Assembly (NCBI GenBank): GCA_017999985.1 | Contig: JAGNKU010000001.1 | Location: 673,276 to 737,275, forward strand | From: Phycisphaerae bacterium | GTDB taxonomy: Bacteria > Planctomycetota > Phycisphaerae > UBA1845 > Fen-1342 | DNA length: 64,000 nucleotides | Direction of reading: 5' to 3' | In this document: positions 25,299-34,449 of the stretch, piece after piece | How positions within the stretch are numbered: position 1 is the stretch's first letter | How the letters are laid out: each line of letters begins with the position of its first letter | The notes under the pieces: generated by a model | The model's input: the letters and a program-made list of their open reading frames with translations, nothing else | What the model was told of the DNA's origin: nothing | Databases searched by the model: none | Position numbers and translations under genes: made by a program

Positions 25299-27757
25299 CG
25301 CTGCACCTCTCCACGCGGCAGCTCAACCAGGGGAATCGCGCTGCGCCGGTTCAACCAGTCCGGCGGCCGGCGCAGTTCCCAGGGCGGAATGCCAAAGAAC
25401 GTCTCCGCCTCGCTCAGCAGCGCCCGGGCATACGCGGGGGCGTGTGCACCGGTCGAGCGATCGGCGACGACCATCTGGTAGTCAAACTGGGCCCGCCGGT
25501 ACTGCTGCAGTTGACCCGGACCCAGCGCATCGGGATCGACGTACAGCGGATCGGCCGGATCGAAGCGGCGGGCGATGTCGCCGAGCCGGACGTCGAACTC
25601 CTCATGGAGCAGGTCGACCAGGAGCGTGGCCGTCGTCTCGGAGTGGCACGGCTCACATGCCCGCAGGTTGTGCCGGAACGTGTGGCCGCTGTTCATCGGC
25701 AGGCCCGGACCCGCGGCCGGCTCGAAATGCACGTGGCATTGGACGCACTCTAGGGGCACGCCCCACCAGTGCGTCGAGTACGGGCCCGTCAGCGGCGTGC
25801 CGTTGAGCCGATAGCCGCCGGTGGAGTGCAGCGTTTCGGCCTGCGGCTGCTGGGGCTCCTCGCCGGGCACCGCGCCGCCCATCGTGTGGCAGTCGGCGCA
25901 CAACTGGTGCGGCGGCAGGCGTAGCTGCCCGACATTGGGGCTTCCGTGCGCCCGGTGACACGCTGCGCACTCGATGTCGTAGAACACCTCCCAGAGGGTG
26001 GGCTTTTCGCCCTCGGGCGCGAGGCGGTACTCGGTCGAGTGGCACTGGAGGCATTCGTCGGTGGTGCCCGGCTCCCACTGGATCAACTGGAGCGCCACGG
26101 AGTGCTTGGACTCGAGCCACTGCTCATGCTGCGGGTGGTGATTATCGCCGCACAGCCCGTGGCAGGACTGGTGGCACGCACCGCAACTGTCGGAGTCCAG
26201 GTTGACCTCGAGTGGAACATTGTTCGGGTCCGAGACGTGGTTGCTGCCCGGGCCGTGACAGTTTTCACACTGCACGTTCGCGAGGTGCGGCGTGGTGGCG
26301 AGGTCGATGAAGCCGCTGGCCTTGCCATAGCCGACCGCGTGGCACGGGAAGCACAGGTAATCGTCACCCGAACCGACCTCGAGCAACGTGTTGAAGGCCG
26401 TGGCGTGAATGGTCATGGCCCAGTCGGTGTGAATATCGGCGTGGCAGGCGAGGCAGGCATCCGCACCGACGTAGAGCGGCGGGCTGATCAACGGGCCCGT
26501 GAAGTTGTGCTGGAGGATCGTGAAGTCCGCGAGGTCCGCGTCGCCGTCACCGGTCAGGTCGGCGCGCCCGAAGTTCGCCGGCGTGCAGGCGGGCGGCACG
26601 GTGGCATCCGGCCCGCCGAAGCAGCTTATGAACAGCGTTACATCCGCCTCATCGACGTCGCAGTCGAGGTCAAGGCAGCCGAGCGAGCGGCCGAATGCAT
26701 CGACGCCAGCGGGGGCGGGGACTTCCGGGCACGAGTCACAGGGATTGCCAAGCCCGTCGCCGTCGCTCTCGTCCTGGTGGGGGCTGTGCAGAGTCAGGCA
26801 GTTGTCGCAGGCGTCGCCGAAGCTGTCCTCGTCACCGTCGGCCTGACTGCTGTTGGCAGCCGTCGCGCAGTTGTCGCACACGTCGCCGATGCCGTCGCCG
26901 TCGGCGTCCGCCTGGTCGGGATTGTGGCGCGCGGGGCAGTTGTCGGCGCCGTCGAGGTGGCCGTCGCCGTCCCCGTCGCCGGGGTAGGAAATCAGCGGCC
27001 AGACGCGGGTAGCGGCCTGATGGACCAGGAAGGGGAATGTGGTGCTGGGGGGCTGCGCCCACGCGATGATCTTGATGTCCTGGGGGCTGGCCCAGCTATC
27101 CGCGTCGAAGGTGAAGTCCTGCTCAATCACCTGCGCTTGACCAGGCGCGAGCGTGACGGCCACCGTCGGCGCGGCCTGCTTGAACGTGTTGCGATGGTAA
27201 AGCTGCTCCGGCGGCCAGTGGTCGAGAACCTGGACCATGTAGAGGTGCATCGTCTTGGCGGTGCCGCCGGCCTCGATGCCGACCGTGGCGACAACCCGGT
27301 AGCTCTGGCCGCCGAGGTATATCGCGCCGAGCGTCAGCGTGACATCGGTGGGGATGGCGCGTTCGGGCAGGAAGTGATTGGTGCGGTAGATCGTGTATTC
27401 CTGATCGACATCCGGCACGGCGCCGACAGTGCGATCGCTGCCATCGAAGACGGTGGTGGGCGTGTACTCGCCATTGAACAGCGCGAAGCGCGCGTTGCCC
27501 CACTCCGTTTCGTAGCCGTCGAAGTGAACGTGGTACTGGATGTAGGCGAGCGAGTCTGGGTAGACGTCGCTGAGCATACTCAAGGCCGGGCCGGCGTAGG
27601 CGCAGCCGAAGCACCAGATGTTGGTGAACTCCTCGCAGAGGACGGTGCGGTCGGCGGCGCGGGCCGGGGGTATGGCGGACAGCCAACCGGCGGCCGTGAG
27701 GAACGTGAACACGACGAACGCGCGGCGGCGCGCGGGACTCGGCCGGCGTGAGAACAT
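25295..27757 (-). CDS. Exported nine-haem cytochrome fused to thioredoxin-like, TSP3 and dockerin-like domains
   Basis: An 820-residue protein with a signal peptide (FVVFTFLTAAGWLSAIPPARA). Residues 36-250 look like a thioredoxin-like/Omp28-type domain with WCFGC (Cys49, Cys52). Residues 258-345 are thrombospondin type 3 Ca repeats (ADNCPARHNPDQADADGDG). Residues 361-420 are dockerin-like (LDCDVDEADVTLF, LTGDGDADLADF). Residues 435-705 hold nine CxxCH motifs, at 435, 469, 497, 525, 569, 597, 620, 671 and 701. The start ATG 27757 has GAGGTG six bases upstream and lies about 100 bases from a good promoter. It overlaps the hydrogenase small subunit gene by four bases, so it is the likely electron acceptor or donor of that enzyme. 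Confidence 0.85.
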   Translation of the reverse strand: MFSRRPSPARRRAFVVFTFLTAAGWLSAIPPARAADRTVLCEEFTNIWCFGCAYAGPALSMLSDVYPDSLAYIQYHVHFDGYETEWGNARFALFNGEYTPTTVFDGSDRTVGAVPDVDQEYTIYRTNHFLPERAIPTDVTLTLGAIYLGGQSYRVVATVGIEAGGTAKTMHLYMVQVLDHWPPEQLYHRNTFKQAAPTVAVTLAPGQAQVIEQDFTFDADSWASPQDIKIIAWAQPPSTTFPFLVHQAATRVWPLISYPGDGDGDGHLDGADNCPARHNPDQADADGDGIGDVCDNCATAANSSQADGDEDSFGDACDNCLTLHSPHQDESDGDGLGNPCDSCPEVPAPAGVDAFGRSLGCLDLDCDVDEADVTLFISCFGGPDATVPPACTPANFGRADLTGDGDADLADFTILQHNFTGPLISPPLYVGADACLACHADIHTDWAMTIHATAFNTLLEVGSGDDYLCFPCHAVGYGKASGFIDLATTPHLANVQCENCHGPGSNHVSDPNNVPLEVNLDSDSCGACHQSCHGLCGDNHHPQHEQWLESKHSVALQLIQWEPGTTDECLQCHSTEYRLAPEGEKPTLWEVFYDIECAACHRAHGSPNVGQLRLPPHQLCADCHTMGGAVPGEEPQQPQAETLHSTGGYRLNGTPLTGPYSTHWWGVPLECVQCHVHFEPAAGPGLPMNSGHTFRHNLRACEPCHSETTATLLVDLLHEEFDVRLGDIARRFDPADPLYVDPDALGPGQLQQYRRAQFDYQMVVADRSTGAHAPAYARALLSEAETFFGIPPWELRRPPDWLNRRSAIPLVELPRGEVQR

Positions 27758-27862
27758 GCACTGCACCTCGGTCACGGCGCACGGTGTCCGGCGCACACCC
27801 AACTTCTTTCCGCGAGGATTGGGCGGCGCTCGGGGAGGTCCCCGGCGCGCTGGCACAAACCC

Positions 27863-27892
27863 ATTACACTCGGGCCGCCGCAGACAAGTCAA
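27863..27892 (-). promoter_or_regulatory. Sigma70-like promoter of the hydrogenase operon
   Basis: On the minus strand, TTGACT (27887-27892) and TGTAAT (27863-27868) are separated by 18 bases. The predicted transcript start would be near 27856, about 100 bases before the first ATG. An inverted repeat AGATAA-TG-TTATCT (27895-27908) sits two bases upstream of the -35 box and could be an operator. The surrounding 27890-27940 is unusually AT-rich for this window. Confidence 0.6.
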
Positions 27893-28044
27893 GCAGATAA
27901 TGTTATCTCGTTAAATTGCAGACAGTTATATATCAACCGCCGGAACCTCCGGTATCGGGTGGCTGGCACCAGCGGCGACGGGCGGCGACAATGGCCACGG
28001 GCGGCGCGCCGGGCGCGCGGCCCGGTCCTGTAAGGAGTGACACA

Positions 28045-28548
28045 ATGCTGGCCCGAACCCGGCTGGTTGTGACGTTGGCGGGTGCCGTTCTGCTCGTGGG
28101 GGCGGCGGTGGGTTGCCGCGCTACGCCTGGCGCGCCACAGCCACAGGTGACTGCGGGCGCGGAGAAGCCGGAGATCGTCGAGGAGCGCTGGCCAAACGGC
28201 CAACTCCGGGTGCGCAGACAGGTGCTGACGCTGGCGGACGGGACGCAGGTGAACCACGGCGTCTACTTGACGTGGTACGACAACGGCCAGAAGGAATACG
28301 AAGGCGTTTTTGTGCGGGGCCAGAACGACGGCGTCGCCACGAGCTGGCATCGCAACGGCCAGAAGCGCATCGAAGAGCGTTACGCCCTCGGCAAGCGCCA
28401 CGGCGCCCGGTACACCTGGGACGAGAACGGCACGCTCCGCAAGGAAGAGCACTTCGTCGACGACCAGCCCGACGGCGTCTGGACCACCTGGGACGCCAAG
28501 GGCCAGGTCAAAGCCCAGCAGCGCTTCGATCACGGCGTGCCGCAGTAG
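28045..28548 (+). CDS. MORN_2-repeat (YwqK-like) lipoprotein
   Basis: A 167-residue protein with lipobox VGAAVGC. The mature part is made of five or so tandem antitoxin-like MORN_2 units of about 23 residues (RWPNGQLRVRRQV, TWYDNGQKEYEGVF, SWHRNGQKRIEERY, TWDENGTLRKEEHF, TWDAKGQVKAQQRF). Such repeats are a surface-located all-beta structure, common in Bacteroidetes, Fusobacteria and planctomycetes, with no known enzymatic role. AAGGAG precedes ATG 28045. It is divergent from the hydrogenase operon and 36 bases before the chloride transporter gene. Confidence 0.85.
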   Translation: MLARTRLVVTLAGAVLLVGAAVGCRATPGAPQPQVTAGAEKPEIVEERWPNGQLRVRRQVLTLADGTQVNHGVYLTWYDNGQKEYEGVFVRGQNDGVATSWHRNGQKRIEERYALGKRHGARYTWDENGTLRKEEHFVDDQPDGVWTTWDAKGQVKAQQRFDHGVPQ

Positions 28549-28584
28549 GAGCGGGGCGAACCGTAGCCTCGGGACGCAAACGGG

Positions 28585-30468
28585 ATGTCACGCCGGCGCA
28601 CACGGGTGGACAGCATACGACGGCGCGTGCAGAGTGGTCTGCGCCTGGTCAGCCGGCTGTGGGCCAATCCGGACCGCTTGCTGACGACCCTGGCCATTCT
28701 CGTAGGCCTGACGACCGGCGTGGGGGCGATGGGGTTTTCCGCCTTAATTGACTGGGTGCAGCGCATCTGCTTCGACTGGTGCGGCGGTGGCCTGGCGGCC
28801 CGCGGGGTCTACGAGTGGCTGTTGCCGCTGCTGCCGATGGGCGGGGCGCTCCTGGTCGGCCTGATCACATTCAAGTTTGCCCCGGAAGCGGAGGGCCACG
28901 GGGTACCCGAGGTCATGGACGCGATGGCGCGGCGTGGCGGGCGTATTCGCCCGCGGGTCGCCGGGGCCAAAGCGGTGGCGTCGGCGCTGACGATCGGCTC
29001 CGGCGGCTCGGCGGGCACGGAAGGTCCGATCATCCAGATTGGGGCGGCAATCGGCAGCGGTTTTGGCCAGTGGCTGCAAATGAGCTTGAATGATCTGCGA
29101 GTGCTGATCGGTTGCGGGGCGGCGGCCGGCATCGCGGCGATCTTCCACGCGCCCATCGCCGGGGTGCTGTTCGCGATTGAGGTCCTGCTGCGGGACGTTT
29201 CGCTCCGCAATTTCGTGCCGATCATCATCAGCGCGGTCATCAGCAGCACGGTCACGCAGGCGGTGCGCGGGCACAGCGATCCGATCTTCCCGGTGCCGCA
29301 CGAGTTCTTCAGCGCCGAGCCCGTGTATCAGTTCACGGTCAGCGAGATTGGCAATTACGCCGTGCTTGGCCTGTTATGCGGTCTGGTCGCTGTTGCGTTT
29401 GTCCGGTTGCTGTACCTGTCGGAGGACCTGTTCCGCAAGGTTCCCGTGCACCGCGTGGTACGGCCGGTGCTCGGAGCACTGCTGCTCGGCTGGGTGGCGC
29501 TGGGCACCCAGCAGCTCACGGCTCGGCACCTGCCGGCGACGTCCGCCGCGGTGCCGCGCCCGGCCGTAATGGGCAACGGTTACCCGATCATTGCACAATC
29601 GCTGGAGCCCGGTGCGTATCCGCGGCCCGGCTCCGGCGCGCCCGGCTGGACGCTGAACGTGCTGCTGCTGTTGCTCGTCGGCAAGCTCGTGGCGACGGGG
29701 CTGACGCTGGGCAGCGGCGGGAGCGGCGGCGTGTTCGCCCCGAGCCTGTTCATTGGCGCGACCACCGGCGGCGCGTTCGGCCTGCTCCTGCAGATGACGG
29801 GCTGGTTTCCGGGGGCGAGCCCGGGGGCGTACGCGCTGGTCGGCATGGCGGCCGTGGTGGCATCGTCCATTCATGCACCGCTCACCGCCACATTGATGAT
29901 CTTCGAGCTCACCCGCGACTACAAGGTCATTGTGCCGATCATGCTTGCCACGGTGGCCGGCCTGGCCGTCGCACAGAAGCTCGAGCCGGCCTCGATCTAC
30001 ACGCTCAAGCTGTTGCGCCGCGGCGTGCGTCTGGGGACGGCGGAAGCGCGGCTGCTGCAGCGGATTGCGGTGCGCGACGCGCCGCGCATACCGGCTCCCC
30101 AGGTCCGGGCCCACGATCCCGTGGACCGGCTGTTGGCATTGATGCGGACGACGGCCGCACAGGACTTCGTCGTGCTGGACGAGGAAGGACGTCTCGAAGG
30201 CATGGTGCTCGGTGACGACCTGCGGATCATGCTGCTCGAGGCGGAGGCGCTGCCCCTGCTGACCGTCTCGGACGTTATGCGCGCGGACCTGCCCACGGTG
30301 CAACTGGACGAAACCCTGGACCAGGTGCTGGCCAAGTTCGCCGGACAACCGATGCACGCGTTGCCGGTAGTCGACCCCGATCATCCGGGGCAGGTGCGCG
30401 AATTGATCACGCGCGGGGCGGTAATGAACCGTTACTACCAGAGCCTGAAACCGTCAGCGAGTGCATGA
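28585..30468 (+). CDS. ClC-family chloride channel/antiporter with C-terminal CBS pair
   Basis: A 627-residue membrane protein with about ten hydrophobic segments. The ClC ion-path motifs are present: GHGVPE near residue 104, GSGGSAGTEGP at 138-148 containing the gating Glu146, and GSGGSGGVFAPSLF near residue 372. Residues 500-615 form two CBS domains (VRAHDPVDRLLALM, VSDVMRADLPTVQLDETLDQVL), which in ClC proteins sense nucleotides. Chloride channel versus Cl/H antiporter cannot be decided here. Start ATG 28585 follows the lipoprotein gene closely and lacks a strong Shine-Dalgarno, suggesting a shared transcript. Confidence 0.9.
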   Translation: MSRRRTRVDSIRRRVQSGLRLVSRLWANPDRLLTTLAILVGLTTGVGAMGFSALIDWVQRICFDWCGGGLAARGVYEWLLPLLPMGGALLVGLITFKFAPEAEGHGVPEVMDAMARRGGRIRPRVAGAKAVASALTIGSGGSAGTEGPIIQIGAAIGSGFGQWLQMSLNDLRVLIGCGAAAGIAAIFHAPIAGVLFAIEVLLRDVSLRNFVPIIISAVISSTVTQAVRGHSDPIFPVPHEFFSAEPVYQFTVSEIGNYAVLGLLCGLVAVAFVRLLYLSEDLFRKVPVHRVVRPVLGALLLGWVALGTQQLTARHLPATSAAVPRPAVMGNGYPIIAQSLEPGAYPRPGSGAPGWTLNVLLLLLVGKLVATGLTLGSGGSGGVFAPSLFIGATTGGAFGLLLQMTGWFPGASPGAYALVGMAAVVASSIHAPLTATLMIFELTRDYKVIVPIMLATVAGLAVAQKLEPASIYTLKLLRRGVRLGTAEARLLQRIAVRDAPRIPAPQVRAHDPVDRLLALMRTTAAQDFVVLDEEGRLEGMVLGDDLRIMLLEAEALPLLTVSDVMRADLPTVQLDETLDQVLAKFAGQPMHALPVVDPDHPGQVRELITRGAVMNRYYQSLKPSASA

Positions 30469-30516
30469 CCGGCACGCGGCTTGCGCGCGGGACACCCTCC
30501 GCCACGGCCGCCGCCG

Positions 30517-30545
30517 TTGAGCGGAGCTGCATCGTGGCCTAAGAT
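30517..30545 (+). promoter_or_regulatory. Sigma70-like promoter before the MarR gene
   Basis: TTGAGC (30517-30522) and TAAGAT (30540-30545) are separated by 17 bases. The predicted start site near 30552 leaves a 25-base leader containing AGGAGG (30565-30570). Confidence 0.5.
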
Positions 30546-30576
30546 AGGACAAGGCACACGCTCCAGGAGGCCCCCC

Positions 30577-31068
30577 GTGGGCAGCGCGGCTGACAATGAG
30601 GCGATGAACCGCAGCATCCTCATCGCGTTGCGGCGGATCATCCGTGCGATCGATCTGCACTCGCACCGGCTGATGGATGAGCACGGCCTGACGGGTCCAC
30701 AACTCGCCGCGCTGCATGAAATTGCGCGGGGCGGCGTCGTGTCGGCAAGCGAGGTGGCGCGCGCCATGCAGCTCAGCCAGCCCACCATGACGGGGATTCT
30801 CGACCGGCTGGAGCGGCGGAAGCTCATTACGCGGACCCGCAGCGGGACTGATCGCCGCACCGTGGACATCGGCATCACGGACGAGGGCCGGCGGCTGCTG
30901 GCGACCGCTCCGCCGCTGCTCCAAGAGCGCTTCTCGACCGCGCTGGCCCGCCTGCAACCGTGGGAACAGACGATGATCCTCGCGACGCTGCAGCGGATCG
31001 CGGCGATGATGGACGCCGAGGACCTGCCGGCGACGCCGCAACTGGTGACCGGCCCCGAGCAGCTGTGA
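30577..31068 (+). CDS. MarR family transcriptional regulator
   Basis: A 163-residue winged-helix protein. I chose the GTG at 30577 because AGGAGG lies six bases upstream; the first ATG inside is at 30604. Helices 1-2 (ILIALRRIIRAIDLHSHRLMDEHGLTGPQLAALHEIA) are followed by the DNA-recognition helices (SASEVARAMQLSQPTMTGILDRLERRKLI) and the wing (TRTRSGTDRRTVDIGITDEG). MarR proteins are ligand-responsive repressors, often of adjacent transporters. Here the next gene is an ABC transporter ATPase, 245 bases away, so it may control that cluster; this is inferred. No operator palindrome could be picked out with confidence. Confidence 0.88.
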   Translation: MGSAADNEAMNRSILIALRRIIRAIDLHSHRLMDEHGLTGPQLAALHEIARGGVVSASEVARAMQLSQPTMTGILDRLERRKLITRTRSGTDRRTVDIGITDEGRRLLATAPPLLQERFSTALARLQPWEQTMILATLQRIAAMMDAEDLPATPQLVTGPEQL

Positions 31069-31313
31069 CCCTTCCCCCCGGTCGGCCGGAGGAATACGCG
31101 GGGGTGTAACGCCCGGCATCCCGGTCCTCCGCTGGCTGCCGCCCCGCACGGGAGCGATGCGGCGGAAGATTTTCGGACGTTCATCGCGTGCCGGCGTCGC
31201 TTGCGGTAGGCTGTTCGCCGGATCGGGCGCGGCCGGCGTCCAAGCGGGCGGCCGGGGCGCCCGATAGTATCAGGACCGGCCCGGGCGTGGCCGCGGCGCA
31301 ACCGGAAGCACGC

Positions 31314-32084
31314 ATGATCCGAGTCGAAGGATTGACGAAAGTCTTCCCGAATCCGGACGGGACGGAGAAGACCGCCGTCGATCACATCAGTTTCGCGGTG
31401 CAGCCCGGGGAGATCTATGGTCTGCTGGGGCCGAACGGCGCCGGCAAGACCACGACGCTGCGGATGATCAGCGGCCTGCTGCGGCCGACGGCGGGGCGGG
31501 TTTGGATCCGTGACGAGGAGGTCACCGGCCAGCCCGAGCGGGTGAAGCGGCACATCGGCTATCTGACCGCCAACACTGGCTTGTACGCCCGGCTGACGCC
31601 GCGCGAGATGCTGGAGTACTTCGCGACGCTGTACAACATCCCGCGCGGGGTGGCGGACCGGCGGATTGCGGAGCTGGTGGCGTGGCTGAACATGGGGGAG
31701 TATGTAAACCTGCGCTGCGGCGCGCTGTCCACGGGTCAGAAGCAGCGCACGAACATTGCCCGCGCGCTGATCGCCGATCCGCCGATCCTCGTGCTGGACG
31801 AGCCGACACTCGGTCTGGACGTGCTGAGCAACCGGCTGATCCTCGAGTTCATCCAGACGCAGGCGGACGCGGGCAAGGCGGTACTGCTGTCCACGCACGC
31901 GCTGGACGAGATCGACAAGATGTGCCGCCGGATGGGGCTGATCCACAACGGCCAGTTGATCGCCGAGGGCGAGCTCGACGTGTTGCGGCAGCGCACCGGG
32001 CAGCAGCGGCTGAGCGAGGTGTTCCTGCACCTGGTCGGCGCGCAGGAATCGGTGTTTGGCGCCGCGGCGCACGTGAAGACGTGA
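31314..32084 (+). CDS. ABC transporter ATP-binding protein, NatA-like
   Basis: A 256-residue cytoplasmic ATPase. Motifs in order: Walker A GPNGAGKTT near residue 41, Q-loop TANTGLYARL, signature LSTGQKQR, Walker B ILVLDEPTLGLD, switch His in STHALDE. The subfamily matches the NatA sodium-export or multidrug type that pairs with an ABC-2 permease. The ATG at 31314 with GGAAG upstream is preferred over the longer frame from 31188, whose first 42 residues are Pro/Ala-rich. The permease-protease fusion follows 89 bases downstream. Confidence 0.92.
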   Translation: MIRVEGLTKVFPNPDGTEKTAVDHISFAVQPGEIYGLLGPNGAGKTTTLRMISGLLRPTAGRVWIRDEEVTGQPERVKRHIGYLTANTGLYARLTPREMLEYFATLYNIPRGVADRRIAELVAWLNMGEYVNLRCGALSTGQKQRTNIARALIADPPILVLDEPTLGLDVLSNRLILEFIQTQADAGKAVLLSTHALDEIDKMCRRMGLIHNGQLIAEGELDVLRQRTGQQRLSEVFLHLVGAQESVFGAAAHVKT

Positions 32085-32172
32085 CCAGGTAGCGAGGTAA
32101 CAAGGTGACCCTGTGGGCCCGCGCGATGGGGTCTAGGGTGCGCTGCGAAACGGCCCTGTACCGGCGTGAACA

Positions 32173-34434
32173 ATGATTCGTTTTTCCCGCATCAACACGA
32201 TCTGGCGCAAGGAGCTGATCGACACGCTCCGTGATCGGCGCACGCTGATCGCGATGATCCTGGTGCCGATGGTGCTGTACCCGGCGATGATGCTGGGCTC
32301 GCTGCAGGGCTTCGAGCTGCAGGTCAGCCGGCTGAAGCAGGAGGAGTACAAGGTCGCGGTCACGTCCGAAGCGGCGCGGGCCTGGCTGCGGCAGTTGATC
32401 GACAGCGACCCGGCCCGCCGGCCGCTGGCCGAGAGCCGCCCGGCGGAGGAACTGGTCGCGATGGACAAGCGCGGGGAGCTGAAGGGCGAGCCGGAGACGC
32501 GCCCCGCGCCGCGCGACCAGTCCGCCGCCGAGGCCGCGCGGGCCGACGTCCGCGAGCAACCGCCGCCCTACGACATCCTCGTGGTTCCGCACCAGGCGGA
32601 GCTGGCGGCGCTGGTCGCAGCGGGCACGGTGCATGTGGCCGTGCTGGTGCCGGCCGAGCTGCCCAACCGGGAGAGTACCGGGTCGGCCACGTTCACGCTG
32701 ATGCTGGACCAGACCGACATCCGCAGCCAGATCGCCACGTCCGGGTTGGAAGCGATCCTGCAGCGCGCCGGCGACTACCTGCTGGGACAGCGGCTGAAGC
32801 GGGCCAACCTCGAGCCGGCGTTCATCCGCCCGCTGGAAGTGCGGCAGGCGCCGATTGCGTCGCCCGAAAAAGTGGGCGGCTCGATACTCGGCCAGATCGT
32901 GCCACTGATCCTGGTCATCATGACGATCACCGGCGCGATCTACCCCGCGATCGACCTGACGGCCGGCGAACGCGAGCGCGGCACGCTCGAAACGCTGATG
33001 GTCGCGCCGGTGCCCACCGTCGACCTGATCGCCGGCAAGTTCGTCGTGGTGGCGCTGATCGCCATGCTCAGCGCCGCGCTGAACCTGCTGTCGATCGGCG
33101 GGACGATCTACCTCGGCGGGCTGGGCAAGCTGCTGAGCCAAGGCGGCACGGTCGTGATCCCGCTTGGCGCGCTGCCGTGGGTGCTGCTGGTGCTGATCCC
33201 GCTGGCGGTGATGTTCAGCGCCGCCCTGCTGGCGGTGTGCAGCTTCGCCCGAAGCTTCAAGGAAGCCCAGAACTACGTGATGCCGGTGATGGTTGCGGCC
33301 ATGATCCCCGCCGTGGTGGGCATTCTCCCCGGCACGCGGCTGAGCGGCCCGCTGCTGATCATGCCGGTGACGAACATCGTCATTCTGACGCGCGACCTGT
33401 TCATGGGGCGGTTCGACGTGTTCGCGATTGTCTGGGTCACGCTCTCGACGACGCTGTACGCCGGGGCGGCGGTGGCGGTCGCAGCGAAGCTGTTTGGCCA
33501 GGAAGCCGTGCTGTTCGCGGACAGCGGCTCGATCAAGACGATCTTCAAGCGCCGGTTCTTTAAGCCCAGCACGCGGCCGACCACGTCCCAGGCCTTCCTG
33601 GTGCTCGCGGTCGTGTTCTCGGCCAACTTCTTCGCGCAGCAGCAACTGCTCACCGCGCCCGGCATCGCGGGCACGATGTGGTTCTGGATCGGGCTGGCCG
33701 CGATCATCGTCACGCTGTTTCTCGCGTTTCCGCTGGTCGCCGCGGCCTACATGCGCGTGCGGATCGCGCCGGCGTTCGCGTGGCACGCGCCGCCGCTGAT
33801 GTCCCTGGTCGCGGCGCTGTGCTTCGGGCTGTCCACCTGGGTGCTGGCGCAGGCGTGGTTTGCGTTCCAGCAGACCTGGCTGACCATGCCGGTTGAGATG
33901 GAGCAGGCGTACGAACAGATGGTCGCACTGCTCGGCGACATGCACCCGCTCGTGATGATCGTATTCCTGGCGCTGATCCCGGCGATCTGCGAAGAGTGCC
34001 TCTTCCGCGGCTACGTGCTCAGCGGTCTGCGCGGCGGGCTCGGCCCCGTCACCGCTGTGCTGGTGGTGGGCGTGGCGTTCGGCATCAACCACCACAGCGT
34101 GCACCGCCTGATCGTGACGAGCGCCCTGGGCATCGTGTTCGGCCTGCTGGTGCTGCGCTACCGGTCCCTGTGGCCGGCGATCGTGGCCCACTTTCTGCAC
34201 AACGCCATCTCGGGCCTGAGCGGGCGCGCGGATGCGCTCCAGCCGCTGCTTGACCGCCTGGGTTTCGCCGTGGGTGCGGATGGCATGCCGCCGCTACCGT
34301 GGGTCGTCGGGGCGGGCGTGCTGACGGCGATCGGCGTGGTGCTGTGTCTGTACGCACCTGCCCGGGAAATCGCACTGGAAAGCGCCGCCAGAACACGCCA
34401 AGATGAGGGCTTGGGCAGCCCGGAGCCGCGCTGA
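32173..34434 (+). CDS. ABC-2 permease fused to a CPBP intramembrane protease
   Basis: A 753-residue membrane protein. Residues 1-440 are a NatB-type permease: WRKELIDTLRDRRTL at the N-terminus, a first TM, a large extracytoplasmic domain, then GERERGTLETLMVAPV and five more TM segments. Residues 480-745 are a CPBP (CAAX protease and bacteriocin-processing) domain: EECLFRG near residue 607, FGINHHSVH and HFLHN near residue 674. All three CPBP motif sets are kept, so the protease could be active. This fusion is a known architecture, but its substrate is not. It pairs with the NatA ATPase upstream and ends 15 bases before the next gene. Confidence 0.88.
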   Translation: MIRFSRINTIWRKELIDTLRDRRTLIAMILVPMVLYPAMMLGSLQGFELQVSRLKQEEYKVAVTSEAARAWLRQLIDSDPARRPLAESRPAEELVAMDKRGELKGEPETRPAPRDQSAAEAARADVREQPPPYDILVVPHQAELAALVAAGTVHVAVLVPAELPNRESTGSATFTLMLDQTDIRSQIATSGLEAILQRAGDYLLGQRLKRANLEPAFIRPLEVRQAPIASPEKVGGSILGQIVPLILVIMTITGAIYPAIDLTAGERERGTLETLMVAPVPTVDLIAGKFVVVALIAMLSAALNLLSIGGTIYLGGLGKLLSQGGTVVIPLGALPWVLLVLIPLAVMFSAALLAVCSFARSFKEAQNYVMPVMVAAMIPAVVGILPGTRLSGPLLIMPVTNIVILTRDLFMGRFDVFAIVWVTLSTTLYAGAAVAVAAKLFGQEAVLFADSGSIKTIFKRRFFKPSTRPTTSQAFLVLAVVFSANFFAQQQLLTAPGIAGTMWFWIGLAAIIVTLFLAFPLVAAAYMRVRIAPAFAWHAPPLMSLVAALCFGLSTWVLAQAWFAFQQTWLTMPVEMEQAYEQMVALLGDMHPLVMIVFLALIPAICEECLFRGYVLSGLRGGLGPVTAVLVVGVAFGINHHSVHRLIVTSALGIVFGLLVLRYRSLWPAIVAHFLHNAISGLSGRADALQPLLDRLGFAVGADGMPPLPWVVGAGVLTAIGVVLCLYAPAREIALESAARTRQDEGLGSPEPR

Positions 34435-34449
34435 CCTTACGATAGGCCC

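Noticed and set aside
31849..34200. A 783-codon minus-strand open frame over the ABC genes
   Set aside because: His/Gln/Arg-rich shadow of clear NatA and permease coding on the other strand.
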